Under the pieces are notes generated by a model. It saw nothing but the letters and a program-made list of their open reading frames with translations. It was not told the origin of the DNA and made no database searches. A DNA stretch of 64,000 nucleotides from Pukyongia sp963768085. Lineage in GTDB: Bacteria; Bacteroidota; Bacteroidia; Flavobacteriales; Flavobacteriaceae. Within the stretch, counting starts at the first letter, position 1; every line of letters starts with the position of its first letter. Shown here piece by piece: positions 26,525-35,028 of this stretch. A program made the translations under genes and the position numbers. The stretch lies in assembly GCA_963768085.1 (NCBI GenBank), contig CAVYGO010000002.1, forward strand, positions 434,001 through 498,000, written 5' to 3'.

Positions 26525-26609
26525 TCTGAGTTTTATTTGAAATAGCGCTATATTTATATAATTGTTAGCAAGCAAAAGTAATTAACCCTATAAATTAAAA
26601 ACAGGTATT

Positions 26610-27107
26610 ATGAATTGGGAAGCTATCTCGGCAATAGTTCAAATAGTGGGTGCTTTAGCCGTATTAATTACGTTGATCTATCTGGCAATACAGTTAAAAC
26701 AAAATACAGCAGCAGTCGCTACATCAACGTATGAAAGCACCATGACCGGCTTTAATGATATTAATGTGGTGGTGGCAAGCCACCCTGAACTTGCCTCCCT
26801 ACTCGATCGCGGATGTCAAAAACCAGATACGCTTACATCAACAGAAGTTGTTCAGTTTAATTTTATTCTTAGATGCTATGCGAATCAATGGTGGAAACTA
26901 TACAAGCTGTACAAGAGAGGCAACCTTCCCCTTCAAGAATGGAAAATATTTGCGCAAGAAGCTTCTCAATTTTTTGAACAACCCGGTTGCCAACCATTCC
27001 GCGATCAGAATGCACTCTTCACAGATCTTTACCTGGAAATCGACAAATATAATGCTGGAACTATTTCAGATTTCGGCTTCGGACTCCCCCTCAAATCCCC
27101 CTCCTAG
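26610..27107 (+). CDS. Membrane-anchored protein of unknown function
   Basis: 165 residues. MNWEAISAIVQIVGALAVLI and onward is a single N-terminal transmembrane helix (about 5-27), then QLKQNTAAVATSTYEST and a helical soluble domain with FILRCYANQWWKLYKLYKRG. Proteins with this N-terminus recur in marine bacteria as uncharacterised membrane-anchored proteins; that is from memory. The C-terminal residues FGLPLKSPS are encoded inside repeat copy B, so the repeat supplies its stop codon. Confidence 0.6.
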   Translation: MNWEAISAIVQIVGALAVLITLIYLAIQLKQNTAAVATSTYESTMTGFNDINVVVASHPELASLLDRGCQKPDTLTSTEVVQFNFILRCYANQWWKLYKLYKRGNLPLQEWKIFAQEASQFFEQPGCQPFRDQNALFTDLYLEIDKYNAGTISDFGFGLPLKSPS

Positions 27108-27145
27108 CCTTCTCTTTCTTCAGCAAGGTTAGCTCCTGCTTGTCT
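27094..27145 (-). repeat. Relic copy B of proline dehydrogenase 3' end
   Basis: About 49 of 53 positions match 28079-28131. On the minus strand it still encodes ELTLLKKEKARRGI followed by a stop codon, identical in protein to the real gene end. One base is missing further upstream, so the frame is lost there. Same orientation as copy A and the true gene end. Confidence 0.85.
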
Positions 27146-27410
27146 TACTTACTATCAAACTATAAACTTGATTATCAAATATTATTAGCATGAAAGACCA
27201 AAGTATGAGCCTTATGGTTTATAAGTATTTACTTACTTATTTTTATAATGTTTTTTGAAAGTGTTTCGAAATAAATATCATATCTTTAGTAAGAATATAT
27301 CCCCCCGCGCCTTTGAAGTTGGCATTATATCTCCTCTATTAATGCAATGATTAACCCGGTATCGGTTGAATTGGCGGCAATACGTTGTAATAACTAAACC
27401 AATATATATT
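27108..27410. other. Intergenic stretch before the lipoprotein gene
   Basis: The left 38 bases belong to repeat copy B. The rest is AT-rich with no gene seen. TATCTTTA at 27281-27288 is a near match to the -7 promoter consensus, with a TTG at 27255-27257; this could drive the lipoprotein gene with a long leader of more than 100 bases. Confidence 0.4.
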
Positions 27411-27986
27411 ATGAAAACAAATTTTAGAAGTTCCAGTTTGAGATTTGGTATTTTTGCCATTTCCGCAAGTGTTATGCTACTATTTTCCGGCTGTTCTCAG
27501 GAAAATGTTGAGGTTCCCGAAAACGATAACCAGAACCTTACCGTAGAAGATACACAAACCAGGGCGAGTGGCCCATCGGCCAGCGGCCAGGGAACAATAT
27601 CCCTAGACGTTATCCCTCCCGTTGGAGAAGGCTTCAGGCATTTTAGTTTCCATGCACGGGTTAAGAATAACGGATCCGTCCAGGGTAGCGGTGTACTCAC
27701 CTATGTGGGTGGCCAAAGGAATCTTAAGTTTGATATAGATTGCCTTGAGGTAATAGGAAACCACGCTATTATGTCCGGCGTAATAACCCGGGATAACCAG
27801 TTTCCGGAATTAGAAGGAAGGCTGTGCTGGTTCGAGGTGATGGATAACGGGGAAGGCGCCAATGCGGCACCAGATCAGATGGCACTGTTTTATACGGGTA
27901 TAGATCCAGCGGTCTATACATGTTCAAATGATTTTAATGTACCACTATATGATATAGAAGGTGGAAATGTTCAGGTAAAAGAATAA
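27411..27986 (+). CDS. Secreted lipoprotein of unknown function
   Basis: 191 residues from the ATG at 27411; the open frame is longer but this Met begins a signal peptide (MKTNFRSSSLRFGIFAIS) with lipobox LFSGC at about 27-31. The linker is acidic and rich in N, Q, T and S. The globular part from about 65 has FRHFSFHARVKNNGSVQGSG, then LKFDIDCLEVIGNHAIMSG and VMDNGEGANAAPDQM. I recall a similar pattern (DIDCL-VxGN-A-SGVI and DNGEGA) in exported proteins of unrelated bacteria, without assigned function. Followed by a terminator. Confidence 0.6.
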   Translation: MKTNFRSSSLRFGIFAISASVMLLFSGCSQENVEVPENDNQNLTVEDTQTRASGPSASGQGTISLDVIPPVGEGFRHFSFHARVKNNGSVQGSGVLTYVGGQRNLKFDIDCLEVIGNHAIMSGVITRDNQFPELEGRLCWFEVMDNGEGANAAPDQMALFYTGIDPAVYTCSNDFNVPLYDIEGGNVQVKE

Positions 27987-28010
27987 ACCCATTCATACAT
28001 AAACTATAAA

Positions 28011-28036
28011 AGCTCATCCCAGTGATGGGCTTTTTT
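28011..28036 (+). terminator. Intrinsic terminator after the lipoprotein gene
   Basis: Stem agctcatc / gatgggct with loop ccagt, followed by a T run. Contains one G-T pair. It sits 25 bases behind the lipoprotein stop and before the convergent proline dehydrogenase gene. Confidence 0.75.
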
Positions 28037-28075
28037 GTTGAATGAAAGTTAGAAAGAACTCAGTCCGCGACCCCG

Positions 28076-29248
28076 CTAAATCCCCCTCCTTGCCTTCTCT
28101 TTCTTCAGCAAGGTTAGTTCCCTGCTGGTCTGTCCGGCCACAGAAGTATTCTCCTCTGCCCTGCGTATCAGATACGGCATGACGTCCTTTACGGGCCCAA
28201 ATGGAATGTATTTGGCTACATTATAGCCCGCTACAGCCAGGTTGTAACTAATATGGTCACTCATGCCGTACAGCTGCCCAAACCATACCCTGGGGTCATT
28301 TTTAGGTAAACCCTTCTGTTCCATGAGCTCCATGGCCAGGTAACTGCTCATCTCGTTATGGCTCCCTACGAATAAGTAGATGTCCTCCAGGTTGTCCATG
28401 ATGTATTGCATGATAACGTTGAAGTTTTCGTCGGTTTCGGCCTTGGTCTTGCAGATGGGGGAGGGATATCCATGGTCCTCTGCCCGCTCACGCTCTTTCT
28501 CCATATACGCACCCCGAACGATCTTAAAGCCTGTCTTATAGCCTTTGGCCTTAGCGCGTTGATGACGGCCTTTTAAATGTTCCAAACGATCGTGGCGGTA
28601 GCACTGCAATGTATCCCACACTATTACCTTTTCGGTATTGTAGATCTCCATCATGGATTCGCAGAGTTCATCGGCGGCTTTCTGCATGGCGTATTCCTCG
28701 GCATCGATCAACAGCACAACGTCGCATTCCTTCGCAATCTTACAAATGGCGTGATAACGGTCTTCTATGCGTTGCCACTCCCCTTTTTCTGCTTCGGTGA
28801 GTGTTTCCCCGGCCGATACTTTCTCCCAGATCGCAAATCGACCCAGGCCGGTAGGCTTAAATACCGAAAACGGCATGGCCGCTTTATCCCGGGCGAAATA
28901 AGTGAGCTCGATTACCTTATCCCGGGCTCTGTCGAATTGCGCTTCTTCTTCCTTCCCTTCCACCGAATAATCCAGTACGGCATACACATCAGCGTCGAAC
29001 ATCCTGTCGACGGTAGTCATACAATCACTCTGGTTAACGCCCCCGCAGAAATGGTCGAAGACCGTGGAGCGTATAAGCCCTTCCACCGGAAGATGGACAT
29101 TCAAGGCAAATTTGGTCACTGCCGTACCTATTTTCACCAGGGGTTCGTTGGCAATCATTTTAAACAAAAAGTAAGCGCGTTCCAGTTCCGAATCGCTTTT
29201 TAGCCTGAAGGCAGTCTCGGTATTCTCGAAAAGGTCTTTTGGTATCAT
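28076..29248 (-). CDS. Proline dehydrogenase
   Basis: 390 residues from the ATG at 29248 (MIPKDLFENTETAF); an upstream in-frame start is open but not conserved. FAD-dependent monofunctional PRODH oxidising proline to pyrroline-5-carboxylate. A TIM-barrel of the family is indicated by LVKIGTAVTKFALN, LLIDAEEYAMQKA, FKIVRGAYMEKERERA, FVGSHNEMSS and YIPFGPVKDVMPYLIRRAEENT. The 3' end, encoding ELTLLKKEKARRGI, is repeated twice to the left of the gene. Divergent from aroB. Confidence 0.93.
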   Translation of the reverse strand: MIPKDLFENTETAFRLKSDSELERAYFLFKMIANEPLVKIGTAVTKFALNVHLPVEGLIRSTVFDHFCGGVNQSDCMTTVDRMFDADVYAVLDYSVEGKEEEAQFDRARDKVIELTYFARDKAAMPFSVFKPTGLGRFAIWEKVSAGETLTEAEKGEWQRIEDRYHAICKIAKECDVVLLIDAEEYAMQKAADELCESMMEIYNTEKVIVWDTLQCYRHDRLEHLKGRHQRAKAKGYKTGFKIVRGAYMEKERERAEDHGYPSPICKTKAETDENFNVIMQYIMDNLEDIYLFVGSHNEMSSYLAMELMEQKGLPKNDPRVWFGQLYGMSDHISYNLAVAGYNVAKYIPFGPVKDVMPYLIRRAEENTSVAGQTSRELTLLKKEKARRGI

Positions 29249-29314
29249 GATTAGCGAATATTGTAAACAAATATAATTAGATTTGATGTCTCTAAACATG
29301 ACAAAAAGCAATTA

Positions 29315-30382
29315 ATGCCCAAGCCAAAAAATATCGGAACCGTATTTTGCGGAACTACCATCTGGACTGTGTTGAACGACTACCTGCGTGAGGCGAACCA
29401 CTCGAGTATCTTTGTGTTAACCGACACGAATACAAGACAGCATTGCCTGCCTAAATTTCTATCTGAAGTGTCCATAGACCCTAAACCTATCGCCCTGGAA
29501 ATGCCTGCAGGAGAGCACCAAAAGAATATCGATAGCTGTGTAACGTTATGGAGTGAACTATCGGAAAAGAATGCGGACCGTAGTAGTGTATTGATCAACC
29601 TGGGGGGTGGTGTTGTTACCGACCTTGGTGGTTTTGTAGCTTCCACTTTCAAACGAGGGATCGATTTTATCAATATTCCTACTTCCCTACTCGCCATGGT
29701 CGATGCGTCGATAGGTGGAAAAACAGGGATTGACCTTGGCAGCCTTAAAAACCAGGTTGGGGTGATCAAAGAGCCTACCCTGGTGTTGCTGGACCCGGAA
29801 TTTTTACACACATTACCGGATGCGCATTGCAGATCAGGACAGGCTGAAATGCTGAAACATGGTATTATTGGTTCAGAGGTCTACTTTGATCGGGTACTCG
29901 AATTCGATATTCACAAACCGGATGCGGAGGAACTCATCTGGGAATCCGTCCTTATTAAAAATCGCGTGGTTACTGAAGACCCAATGGAAAAAGGACTACG
30001 AAAGATCCTGAACTATGGCCATACCCTGGGACACGCTATAGAATCACTTTCACTACAGAAGAATCCGGAGAATCCCCTGTTGCACGGAGAAGCCATCGCC
30101 GTCGGGATGATCCTGGCAACGTATATCTCGACAAAAATGCTTGACTTCCCGGCGGAATCACTTGATAAAATAACATCCGGCATTCTGTCTATATTTCAGA
30201 AACGATCCTTCTCGGTAACGGAAATAAAAGAGATCACCGATTTGCTTATTTACGACAAGAAGAACAGAGACGGAAAGATCTATTTTGTGCTGTTAACTGA
30301 TTTTACGCTTCACAAAATAAATTGTGAAGTACCGGATTCATTGTTAACAGACGCATTTTCGTACTACGAATCGTATCCCTGA
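29315..30382 (+). CDS. aroB: 3-dehydroquinate synthase
   Basis: 355 residues. Second shikimate-pathway step, cyclising DAHP using NAD and a divalent metal. NLGGGVVTDLGGFVASTFKR, FINIPTSLLAMVDASIGGKTG and the metal-binding HGEAIAVGM and YGHTLGHAIES blocks are all present. Length is normal. Transcribed divergently from proline dehydrogenase, with only 66 bases between the starts. Confidence 0.97.
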   Translation: MPKPKNIGTVFCGTTIWTVLNDYLREANHSSIFVLTDTNTRQHCLPKFLSEVSIDPKPIALEMPAGEHQKNIDSCVTLWSELSEKNADRSSVLINLGGGVVTDLGGFVASTFKRGIDFINIPTSLLAMVDASIGGKTGIDLGSLKNQVGVIKEPTLVLLDPEFLHTLPDAHCRSGQAEMLKHGIIGSEVYFDRVLEFDIHKPDAEELIWESVLIKNRVVTEDPMEKGLRKILNYGHTLGHAIESLSLQKNPENPLLHGEAIAVGMILATYISTKMLDFPAESLDKITSGILSIFQKRSFSVTEIKEITDLLIYDKKNRDGKIYFVLLTDFTLHKINCEVPDSLLTDAFSYYESYP

Positions 30383-30456
30383 AAAAATATTCTAAGCTTT
30401 ATACGGCGTATTGGTTTTTTTACTAGTTTTAATTATACAACCATCAAGTCCCCAAA

Positions 30457-30750
30457 ATGATGAAACGGATTATTGTTGATTTTAAAAAACTAACCCCGGA
30501 AATTCTCACATTGCTCGTTGAGAAATACCCCGATGGTTATGACGACGATCACGTGATCGTATTCAAGAATGTACGAAACGAAACTGTGGAAGCAGTAGAG
30601 GTGCGCACCGATGACACGATTTACCTTGTGAAAGTTAGCTCCAGACTCGAATCCACAATGGAGAATTTCGACGAAGACGACTATTCCGATGAAGATGCTA
30701 CGGAACCGATAAGCGAATTACCGGATAAGCAAATCCTCGAAGACGATTAG
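30457..30750 (+). CDS. Small acidic conserved protein
   Basis: 97 residues: MMKRIIVDFKKLTPEIL and KYPDGYDDDHVIVFKN, then a strand-rich part and a strongly acidic tail (NFDEDDYSDEDATEP). Short proteins like this are found in many Flavobacteriia next to proline dehydrogenase and aroB, from memory, with unknown function. Gap of 74 bases after aroB. Confidence 0.65.
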   Translation: MMKRIIVDFKKLTPEILTLLVEKYPDGYDDDHVIVFKNVRNETVEAVEVRTDDTIYLVKVSSRLESTMENFDEDDYSDEDATEPISELPDKQILEDD

Positions 30751-30755
30751 ATCTG

Positions 30756-31271
30756 CTATAAATAACGCTCGGTTATTATATTACGGTGGTGTATCTCATG
30801 TCCGCAGATAAGGAAACCCGCGGCACGAACCGACAATAGATTGTTGTCTGCCCTGCCTTGTTGTAATAGGGTCTTATCGCTAAAACTCTTAAAAAGACTA
30901 ATGGACGCAGCGCGTACGGTGGTATACTCAGAAATTAAATCCTCCAGAGATCGATTATTCGCCTTGGAGTTGGCCGCAAACTCATTTTCATCGTAACCGG
31001 GAAGGTTAGCATTTTCCGTCCGCGCAAAACTCATAGCCCTGTAGCAGAACATTCGCTCGGAATCTGAGAGGTGTAGGAGTATCTCTTTTGGAGTCCACTT
31101 CCCTTCCTCATACCGGAACTCTTGTTTATCTGCCGGGATAGATTTAAAAAATGATTCCGTAGCTAATTTGCCTTCCTCGAGGCATTGCAACAGGGGTTTA
31201 TCCGCTACATTGTTAATATAAGGCTGGAAATAAGGGCTGTACTCCGAGGAAAGTAGATCTTTCACATTCAT
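30756..31271 (-). CDS. DinB/YfiT-like metal-dependent protein
   Basis: 171 residues from the ATG at 31271 (MNVKDLLSSEYS). Four-helix bundle of the DinB superfamily with three histidines placed as metal ligands: one in LLHLSDSERM (near 70) and two in GHEIHHRN near the C-terminus. DinB proteins include thiol S-transferases and stress-induced proteins; the substrate is unknown. A terminator-like hairpin lies just upstream. A second DinB protein is at 61662-62171, with only distant similarity. Confidence 0.82.
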   Translation of the reverse strand: MNVKDLLSSEYSPYFQPYINNVADKPLLQCLEEGKLATESFFKSIPADKQEFRYEEGKWTPKEILLHLSDSERMFCYRAMSFARTENANLPGYDENEFAANSKANNRSLEDLISEYTTVRAASISLFKSFSDKTLLQQGRADNNLLSVRAAGFLICGHEIHHRNIITERYL

Positions 31272-31297
31272 GATTTTCAAATTGAATTAAAAAAACA

Positions 31298-31331
31298 AAA
31301 CCCCTGTAGCATCTATAATGCCAAGGGGTTT
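31298..31331 (-). terminator. Intrinsic terminator of the Lrp/AsnC gene
   Basis: Inverted repeat aaacccct / aggggttt with a loop that can pair further, and in the minus-strand transcript a U run from the A tract just left. It lies between the Lrp/AsnC gene and the DinB gene, both on the minus strand, so they are separate units. Confidence 0.7.
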
Positions 31332-31349
31332 AATGAGTTTTATCTGTGC

Positions 31350-31829
31350 TTATATCTCCATGAAGATGGAGTGCATTAATCGTTTCTTATCATTGATACT
31401 TTCTTCCAGTGAGATCATAGTCTCTGTCCGGGTTACGCCTTCGATATCATCAATCTTATAGATTATATCTTTAGCATGGCTGGTATCTTTGGCTCTGATT
31501 TTACAAAAAATATTGAATTTTCCGGTAGTCACATGCGCCACTGTTACATATGGAATTTCATTGATCCGCTCCATAACGAACTGGGTCTGGGAAGTTTTAT
31601 TGAGAAATACGCCCACATATGCAATGAACGAATAGCCTAGTTTCTTATAATCCAGGGTGAGAGACGATCCGGTTATGATTCCACCTTCTTCCATCTTCTT
31701 GACACGAACGTGCACCGTTCCAGCCGAAATGCTCAGTTTTTTTGCAATATCCGTAAAAGGAGTACGGGTATTTTCGATAAGCATATCTAAAATTTGATGG
31801 TCTGTATCGTCTAATTTAAATTTAGCCAT
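31350..31829 (-). CDS. Lrp/AsnC family transcriptional regulator
   Basis: 159 residues. Helix-turn-helix near 20-45 (FTDIAKKLSISAGTVHVRVKKME), linker, and a C-terminal RAM/AsnC ligand domain (about 65-150) with FIAYVGVFLNKT, TTGKFNIFCKIRAKD and DIEGVTRTETMISL. Such regulators sense amino acids and form octamers. Neighbouring gene content does not define its effector. Confidence 0.93.
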   Translation of the reverse strand: MAKFKLDDTDHQILDMLIENTRTPFTDIAKKLSISAGTVHVRVKKMEEGGIITGSSLTLDYKKLGYSFIAYVGVFLNKTSQTQFVMERINEIPYVTVAHVTTGKFNIFCKIRAKDTSHAKDIIYKIDDIEGVTRTETMISLEESINDKKRLMHSIFMEI

Positions 31830-31878
31830 GGGTGTTAATTTTATGGGGTATTTTTAGTTTTATAATAATACGAAATTA

Positions 31879-33033
31879 CTACATATTAGCTGAATTAAAT
31901 AGTGTGTTTTGCGAGAATTCATCAACAATCGTTACAATTTTCTCACCAATTCCCTCTTTTTCATGATAATTTAATAATGCGAACCCCTTATTTCCATCGT
32001 TTTCGTAGTGTGCATACCATGCATCGAGATCATCTATTGAATCTACCACAGCATCGAACGAAATTTTACCGTTTCTTAACACTTCCTGGTACTGAATAGC
32101 TATTGAGACCGGATTTTCATGGCCTGAAAGGCACACATTTCGAATAATTACGTCTTTGAAATTCACTAGATTCTCAGGAATCTTGAAATAATCCTTGTAA
32201 CTGGAATCATTATCCCCGATGTTCGTAATATGGAACAGCTCTAAGAGCGCATAGAAGATGAGCTCGCGTGTTTTCTCACGCTGGTAATCCCCAGCGAAAT
32301 GGCCAGCTTCAAAGAGAATGGATGGGACACCGGCTTTTGTGCAGGAATCTCCCACACAATTCACATTAAACGTATCATCATATCGCCCTACCTGACCCGG
32401 CACAAACAACTGAATCGCAGCATTGAGCCTGGCAATATGTCGCATAGCCACTTTTCGGGCCTCCGTGATCGTTCGGTCGGGATCTGCTGCTGGGGCTAAG
32501 AAAGAAACTGTGGCCGGTTTACCGCTGGAAGTACCATAAATAGTACGTTGATCATGCATGTTCAGGCAAAGATCGGGAGCGAAGGTTTTAAACAACGTCT
32601 TTAGTACAAGACTCTCTTTTTGCTGTAAATTGACAGCATCTCGGTTCAGATCAATACCATTAATGTTCTCCCGGGTATAGTTAAATGCACCATCAGGATT
32701 GAGAATGGGTATAAAAATAAAAGTATACGTCTCTAAAAATTTCGAAATTTTAGTTCCGTAGGCTTCTTTTTGTTCAATAAACTGAAGAAAATCGAATAAG
32801 GCTTTGGTGGTAGTTGTCTCATTTCCGTGCATTTGAGACCAGGCCAAAACTTTTTTTGGTCCGGAACCAATGCATACCGAATATATAGGAAGTCCATTTT
32901 CTGACGATCCGATCTGTTCGTATTTTATATTCTCGGAAGTATTTTCCAATAGCGGAATGATGTGATCATTATGTATATAACGACCGCTTAATTCACACTT
33001 AAAATGCTGAGAATACAACTCCTGGATTTTCAT
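31879..33033 (-). CDS. M14-family zinc carboxypeptidase-like peptidase
   Basis: 384 residues from the ATG at 33033 (MKIQELYSQH); the frame is open to 33132 but the start region there is not conserved-looking and contains candidate operators. M14 metallopeptidase motifs: HGNETTTTKAL (zinc His and Glu), NPDGA and GIDLNRDAV with the substrate-binding Arg, CLNMHDQRT with the third zinc His, and FEAGHFAGD with a likely catalytic Glu. No signal peptide, so probably cytoplasmic. The upstream region has TTTAC-N4-GTAAA palindromes shared with the divergent XRE gene. Confidence 0.85.
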   Translation of the reverse strand: MKIQELYSQHFKCELSGRYIHNDHIIPLLENTSENIKYEQIGSSENGLPIYSVCIGSGPKKVLAWSQMHGNETTTTKALFDFLQFIEQKEAYGTKISKFLETYTFIFIPILNPDGAFNYTRENINGIDLNRDAVNLQQKESLVLKTLFKTFAPDLCLNMHDQRTIYGTSSGKPATVSFLAPAADPDRTITEARKVAMRHIARLNAAIQLFVPGQVGRYDDTFNVNCVGDSCTKAGVPSILFEAGHFAGDYQREKTRELIFYALLELFHITNIGDNDSSYKDYFKIPENLVNFKDVIIRNVCLSGHENPVSIAIQYQEVLRNGKISFDAVVDSIDDLDAWYAHYENDGNKGFALLNYHEKEGIGEKIVTIVDEFSQNTLFNSANM

Positions 33034-33061
33034 ACTGCATACAAAGGTAAACAAAGGCTTG

Positions 33062-33075
33062 TTTACAAATGTAAA
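33062..33075. promoter_or_regulatory. Palindrome TTTAC-N4-GTAAA, site 1
   Basis: tttac aaat gtaaa inside the slightly larger gtttacaaatgtaaac (33061-33076), 28 bases upstream of the peptidase ATG on the minus strand. Related half sites ggtaaac lie at 33046 and 33105. Candidate operator for the neighbouring XRE regulator. Confidence 0.45.
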
Positions 33076-33275
33076 CATAGTACTCCGCCTAATTTGATGA
33101 CTTAGGTAAACAAATCCCGCCTTCCTGGCCACGAAATTGCATCTAAAATCATTTAGTTATATATTTTAACATTTAATACTTTTATTTTCAATATTTTATC
33201 ATATTTTAATTAAAGTAAAACTATAGGTATATCGATAGTTTTATGCACTATTATTAGGGTATGCAGACATAATAA

Positions 33276-33289
33276 TTTACATTTGTAAA
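33276..33289. promoter_or_regulatory. Palindrome TTTAC-N4-GTAAA, site 2
   Basis: tttac attt gtaaa, the same arms as site 1, 28 bases before the XRE ATG, where it could overlap the promoter. Confidence 0.5.
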
Positions 33290-33310
33290 CGTTTTACAGT
33301 AAAGTGTCTA

Positions 33311-33324
33311 TTTACAATGGTAAA
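33311..33324. promoter_or_regulatory. Palindrome TTTAC-N4-GTAAA overlapping the XRE start codon
   Basis: tttac aatg gtaaa contains the ATG of the XRE gene at 33317-33319. An operator here would let the protein block its own transcription. Confidence 0.5.
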
Positions 33325-33721
33325 CAGTCAGGAATTCGCAAAAAGACTTGAAAAAATACTGGAATATTACAGTATTTCAGCTACTGCATTTTCCGATGAA
33401 ATTGAAGTGAACCGCTCTACGATTTCGCACTTACTTTCCGGGAGAAATAAGCCGAGCCTGGATTTTGTTTTGAAGGTCATTCAGCACTACCCCGAGGTAG
33501 AATTGTATTGGCTGCTAAATGGTAAAGGCTCCTTCCCTTCCTCAAAATCAACTTCAGAAGAGATCAAAGAAATCTCAGTTGAAAGGTCAGCGACTAAACA
33601 AAATGTCATCGCTTCTACGGAAATCACCTCTGAAAAACCTATTATACCAATTCAGGACTCCGACATCGACCGTATTGTGATCTTTTATAAGGATGGAAGT
33701 TTTAAATCCTACAAAAGCTAA
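33317..33721 (+). CDS. XRE-family DNA-binding regulator
   Basis: 134 residues. The N-terminal helix-turn-helix (about 8-65) reads SATAFSDEIEVNRSTISHLL then SGRNKPSLDFVLKVIQHYP, a cro/C1-type fold. The C-terminal half (about 75-134) is polar, ends in DIDRIVIFYKDGSFKSYKS, and may dimerise. Identical palindromes overlap its start codon and lie in the shared region with the M14 peptidase, so autoregulation and control of the peptidase gene are likely. Not obviously phage-derived; no phage genes are nearby. Confidence 0.85.
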   Translation: MVNSQEFAKRLEKILEYYSISATAFSDEIEVNRSTISHLLSGRNKPSLDFVLKVIQHYPEVELYWLLNGKGSFPSSKSTSEEIKEISVERSATKQNVIASTEITSEKPIIPIQDSDIDRIVIFYKDGSFKSYKS

Positions 33722-33764
33722 CATGTTTTCACGATTTTTCGGAAATTTGCTGCAAAATACTTTT

Positions 33765-34139
33765 ATGCGCATTGTTCCCCCACTACTTCTACTCATATTG
33801 CTTTCATCCTGTTATGAAGTGGAACGCAATTGTGCCGATTTCAGGACTGGGACCTTTAAATTCGAAGCCGTTAGCGGCACTGAGGTTTTTACGACGCGAA
33901 TTGAACGCAATGATTCCATGGAGATAGAATACTATAAGGGAAGTATTGACACGGCTAAAATACGATGGATAAATAACTGTGAGTATGTGCTGCGTAAACT
34001 GAATCCTAAAAATATGGCCGAAGAAAAAGCCATCCATATAAAAATACTCACAACCAGCGGAAATACCTATAACTTCGAGTTTAACGAAGTAGGGAAATCA
34101 AGTAAAAGTAGAGCTTCCGCTGTTAAAACAAGTAATTAA
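33765..34139 (+). CDS. Small lipoprotein of unknown function
   Basis: 124 residues from the ATG at 33765, which gives MRIVPPLLLLILLSSCYEV with lipobox LLSSC. An earlier in-frame ATG at 33723, two bases after the XRE stop, is also possible and would add 14 residues. The mature part has EVERNCADFRTGTFKF and several strands, perhaps a small beta-barrel; no catalytic motif seen. Likely co-transcribed with the XRE gene. Confidence 0.6.
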   Translation: MRIVPPLLLLILLSSCYEVERNCADFRTGTFKFEAVSGTEVFTTRIERNDSMEIEYYKGSIDTAKIRWINNCEYVLRKLNPKNMAEEKAIHIKILTTSGNTYNFEFNEVGKSSKSRASAVKTSN

Positions 34140-34193
34140 CACAACCTCTTCATTCCGCAAAATTCTTGTATTTTTAGCGCCAAATAAGCCTTT

Positions 34194-35024
34194 ATGTTCG
34201 ACATTTTATCCACTCCAGACGCCTTAATGGCACTACTTACCCTTACCATTCTTGAAATCGTCCTGGGTATTGATAACATCATATTTATCTCCTTAGCTGC
34301 AAGCAAACTGAAAAAGGACCTGCAGAAGAAGGCCACGAATATCGGGCTCTTTTTGGCAATGCTTATTCGGATCATCCTGCTATTCGGAATATCCTGGCTG
34401 GTTGCCATGGAAGCTCCGTTCTGGCATGTAAATTTGTCCTGGATAAAAGTAGGTGTTAGCGGACAGGCACTTATCTTATTCGCCGGAGGGCTTTTCCTCT
34501 TGTATAAAAGTGTGAGTGAAATTCACGAGAAAGTAGAAGACAAAGGGCATGACGAAAGGGAAGTGAGGAAAGGGCGGTCTACAACCCTCACAAAAGCTAT
34601 CATACAAATCACGATCATTAATATCGTATTCTCATTCGATTCCATCCTTACAGCAGTAGGTATGACCAATGGCGTTGGGGAAACTCCTCAAGACGCGCTA
34701 CTAATCATGATCATCGCGGTAGTCGTATCGGTACTTATCATGATGTTATTTGCGAATCCTGTGGGCAAATTTGTAACCAAACACCCAACCGTACAGATAT
34801 TGGGCTTATCTTTCCTTATTCTGATAGGTTTTATGCTAATCGCGGAAAGCGCTCACTTGTCGCATCTTATCGTATTCGACCAGGAAATTGGAGCAATTCC
34901 GAAAGGTTACCTGTATTTCACGATCGCCTTCTCGCTATTCATTGAATTCCTTAACATGCGCTATAGAACTAAGACCAGTGATATTGTTACCACAGTTCCG
35001 GTAGACGAAAATGGAGATGAATAA
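34194..35024 (+). CDS. TerC-family integral membrane protein
   Basis: 276 residues with about seven transmembrane helices and acidic TerC signatures LTILEIVLGIDNIIFI in helix 1 and IVFSFDSILTAVGMTNG near 150. Family members export metals such as manganese or support secreted-enzyme metalation. A hydrophilic cytoplasmic loop rich in E and K lies near 110-135. Separated by 54 bases from the lipoprotein gene upstream. Confidence 0.9.
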   Translation: MFDILSTPDALMALLTLTILEIVLGIDNIIFISLAASKLKKDLQKKATNIGLFLAMLIRIILLFGISWLVAMEAPFWHVNLSWIKVGVSGQALILFAGGLFLLYKSVSEIHEKVEDKGHDEREVRKGRSTTLTKAIIQITIINIVFSFDSILTAVGMTNGVGETPQDALLIMIIAVVVSVLIMMLFANPVGKFVTKHPTVQILGLSFLILIGFMLIAESAHLSHLIVFDQEIGAIPKGYLYFTIAFSLFIEFLNMRYRTKTSDIVTTVPVDENGDE

Positions 35025-35028
35025 AGGA

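Noticed and set aside
28577..29203. 208-codon plus-strand frame opposite proline dehydrogenase
   Set aside because: Antisense to an intact conserved gene; no independent evidence.
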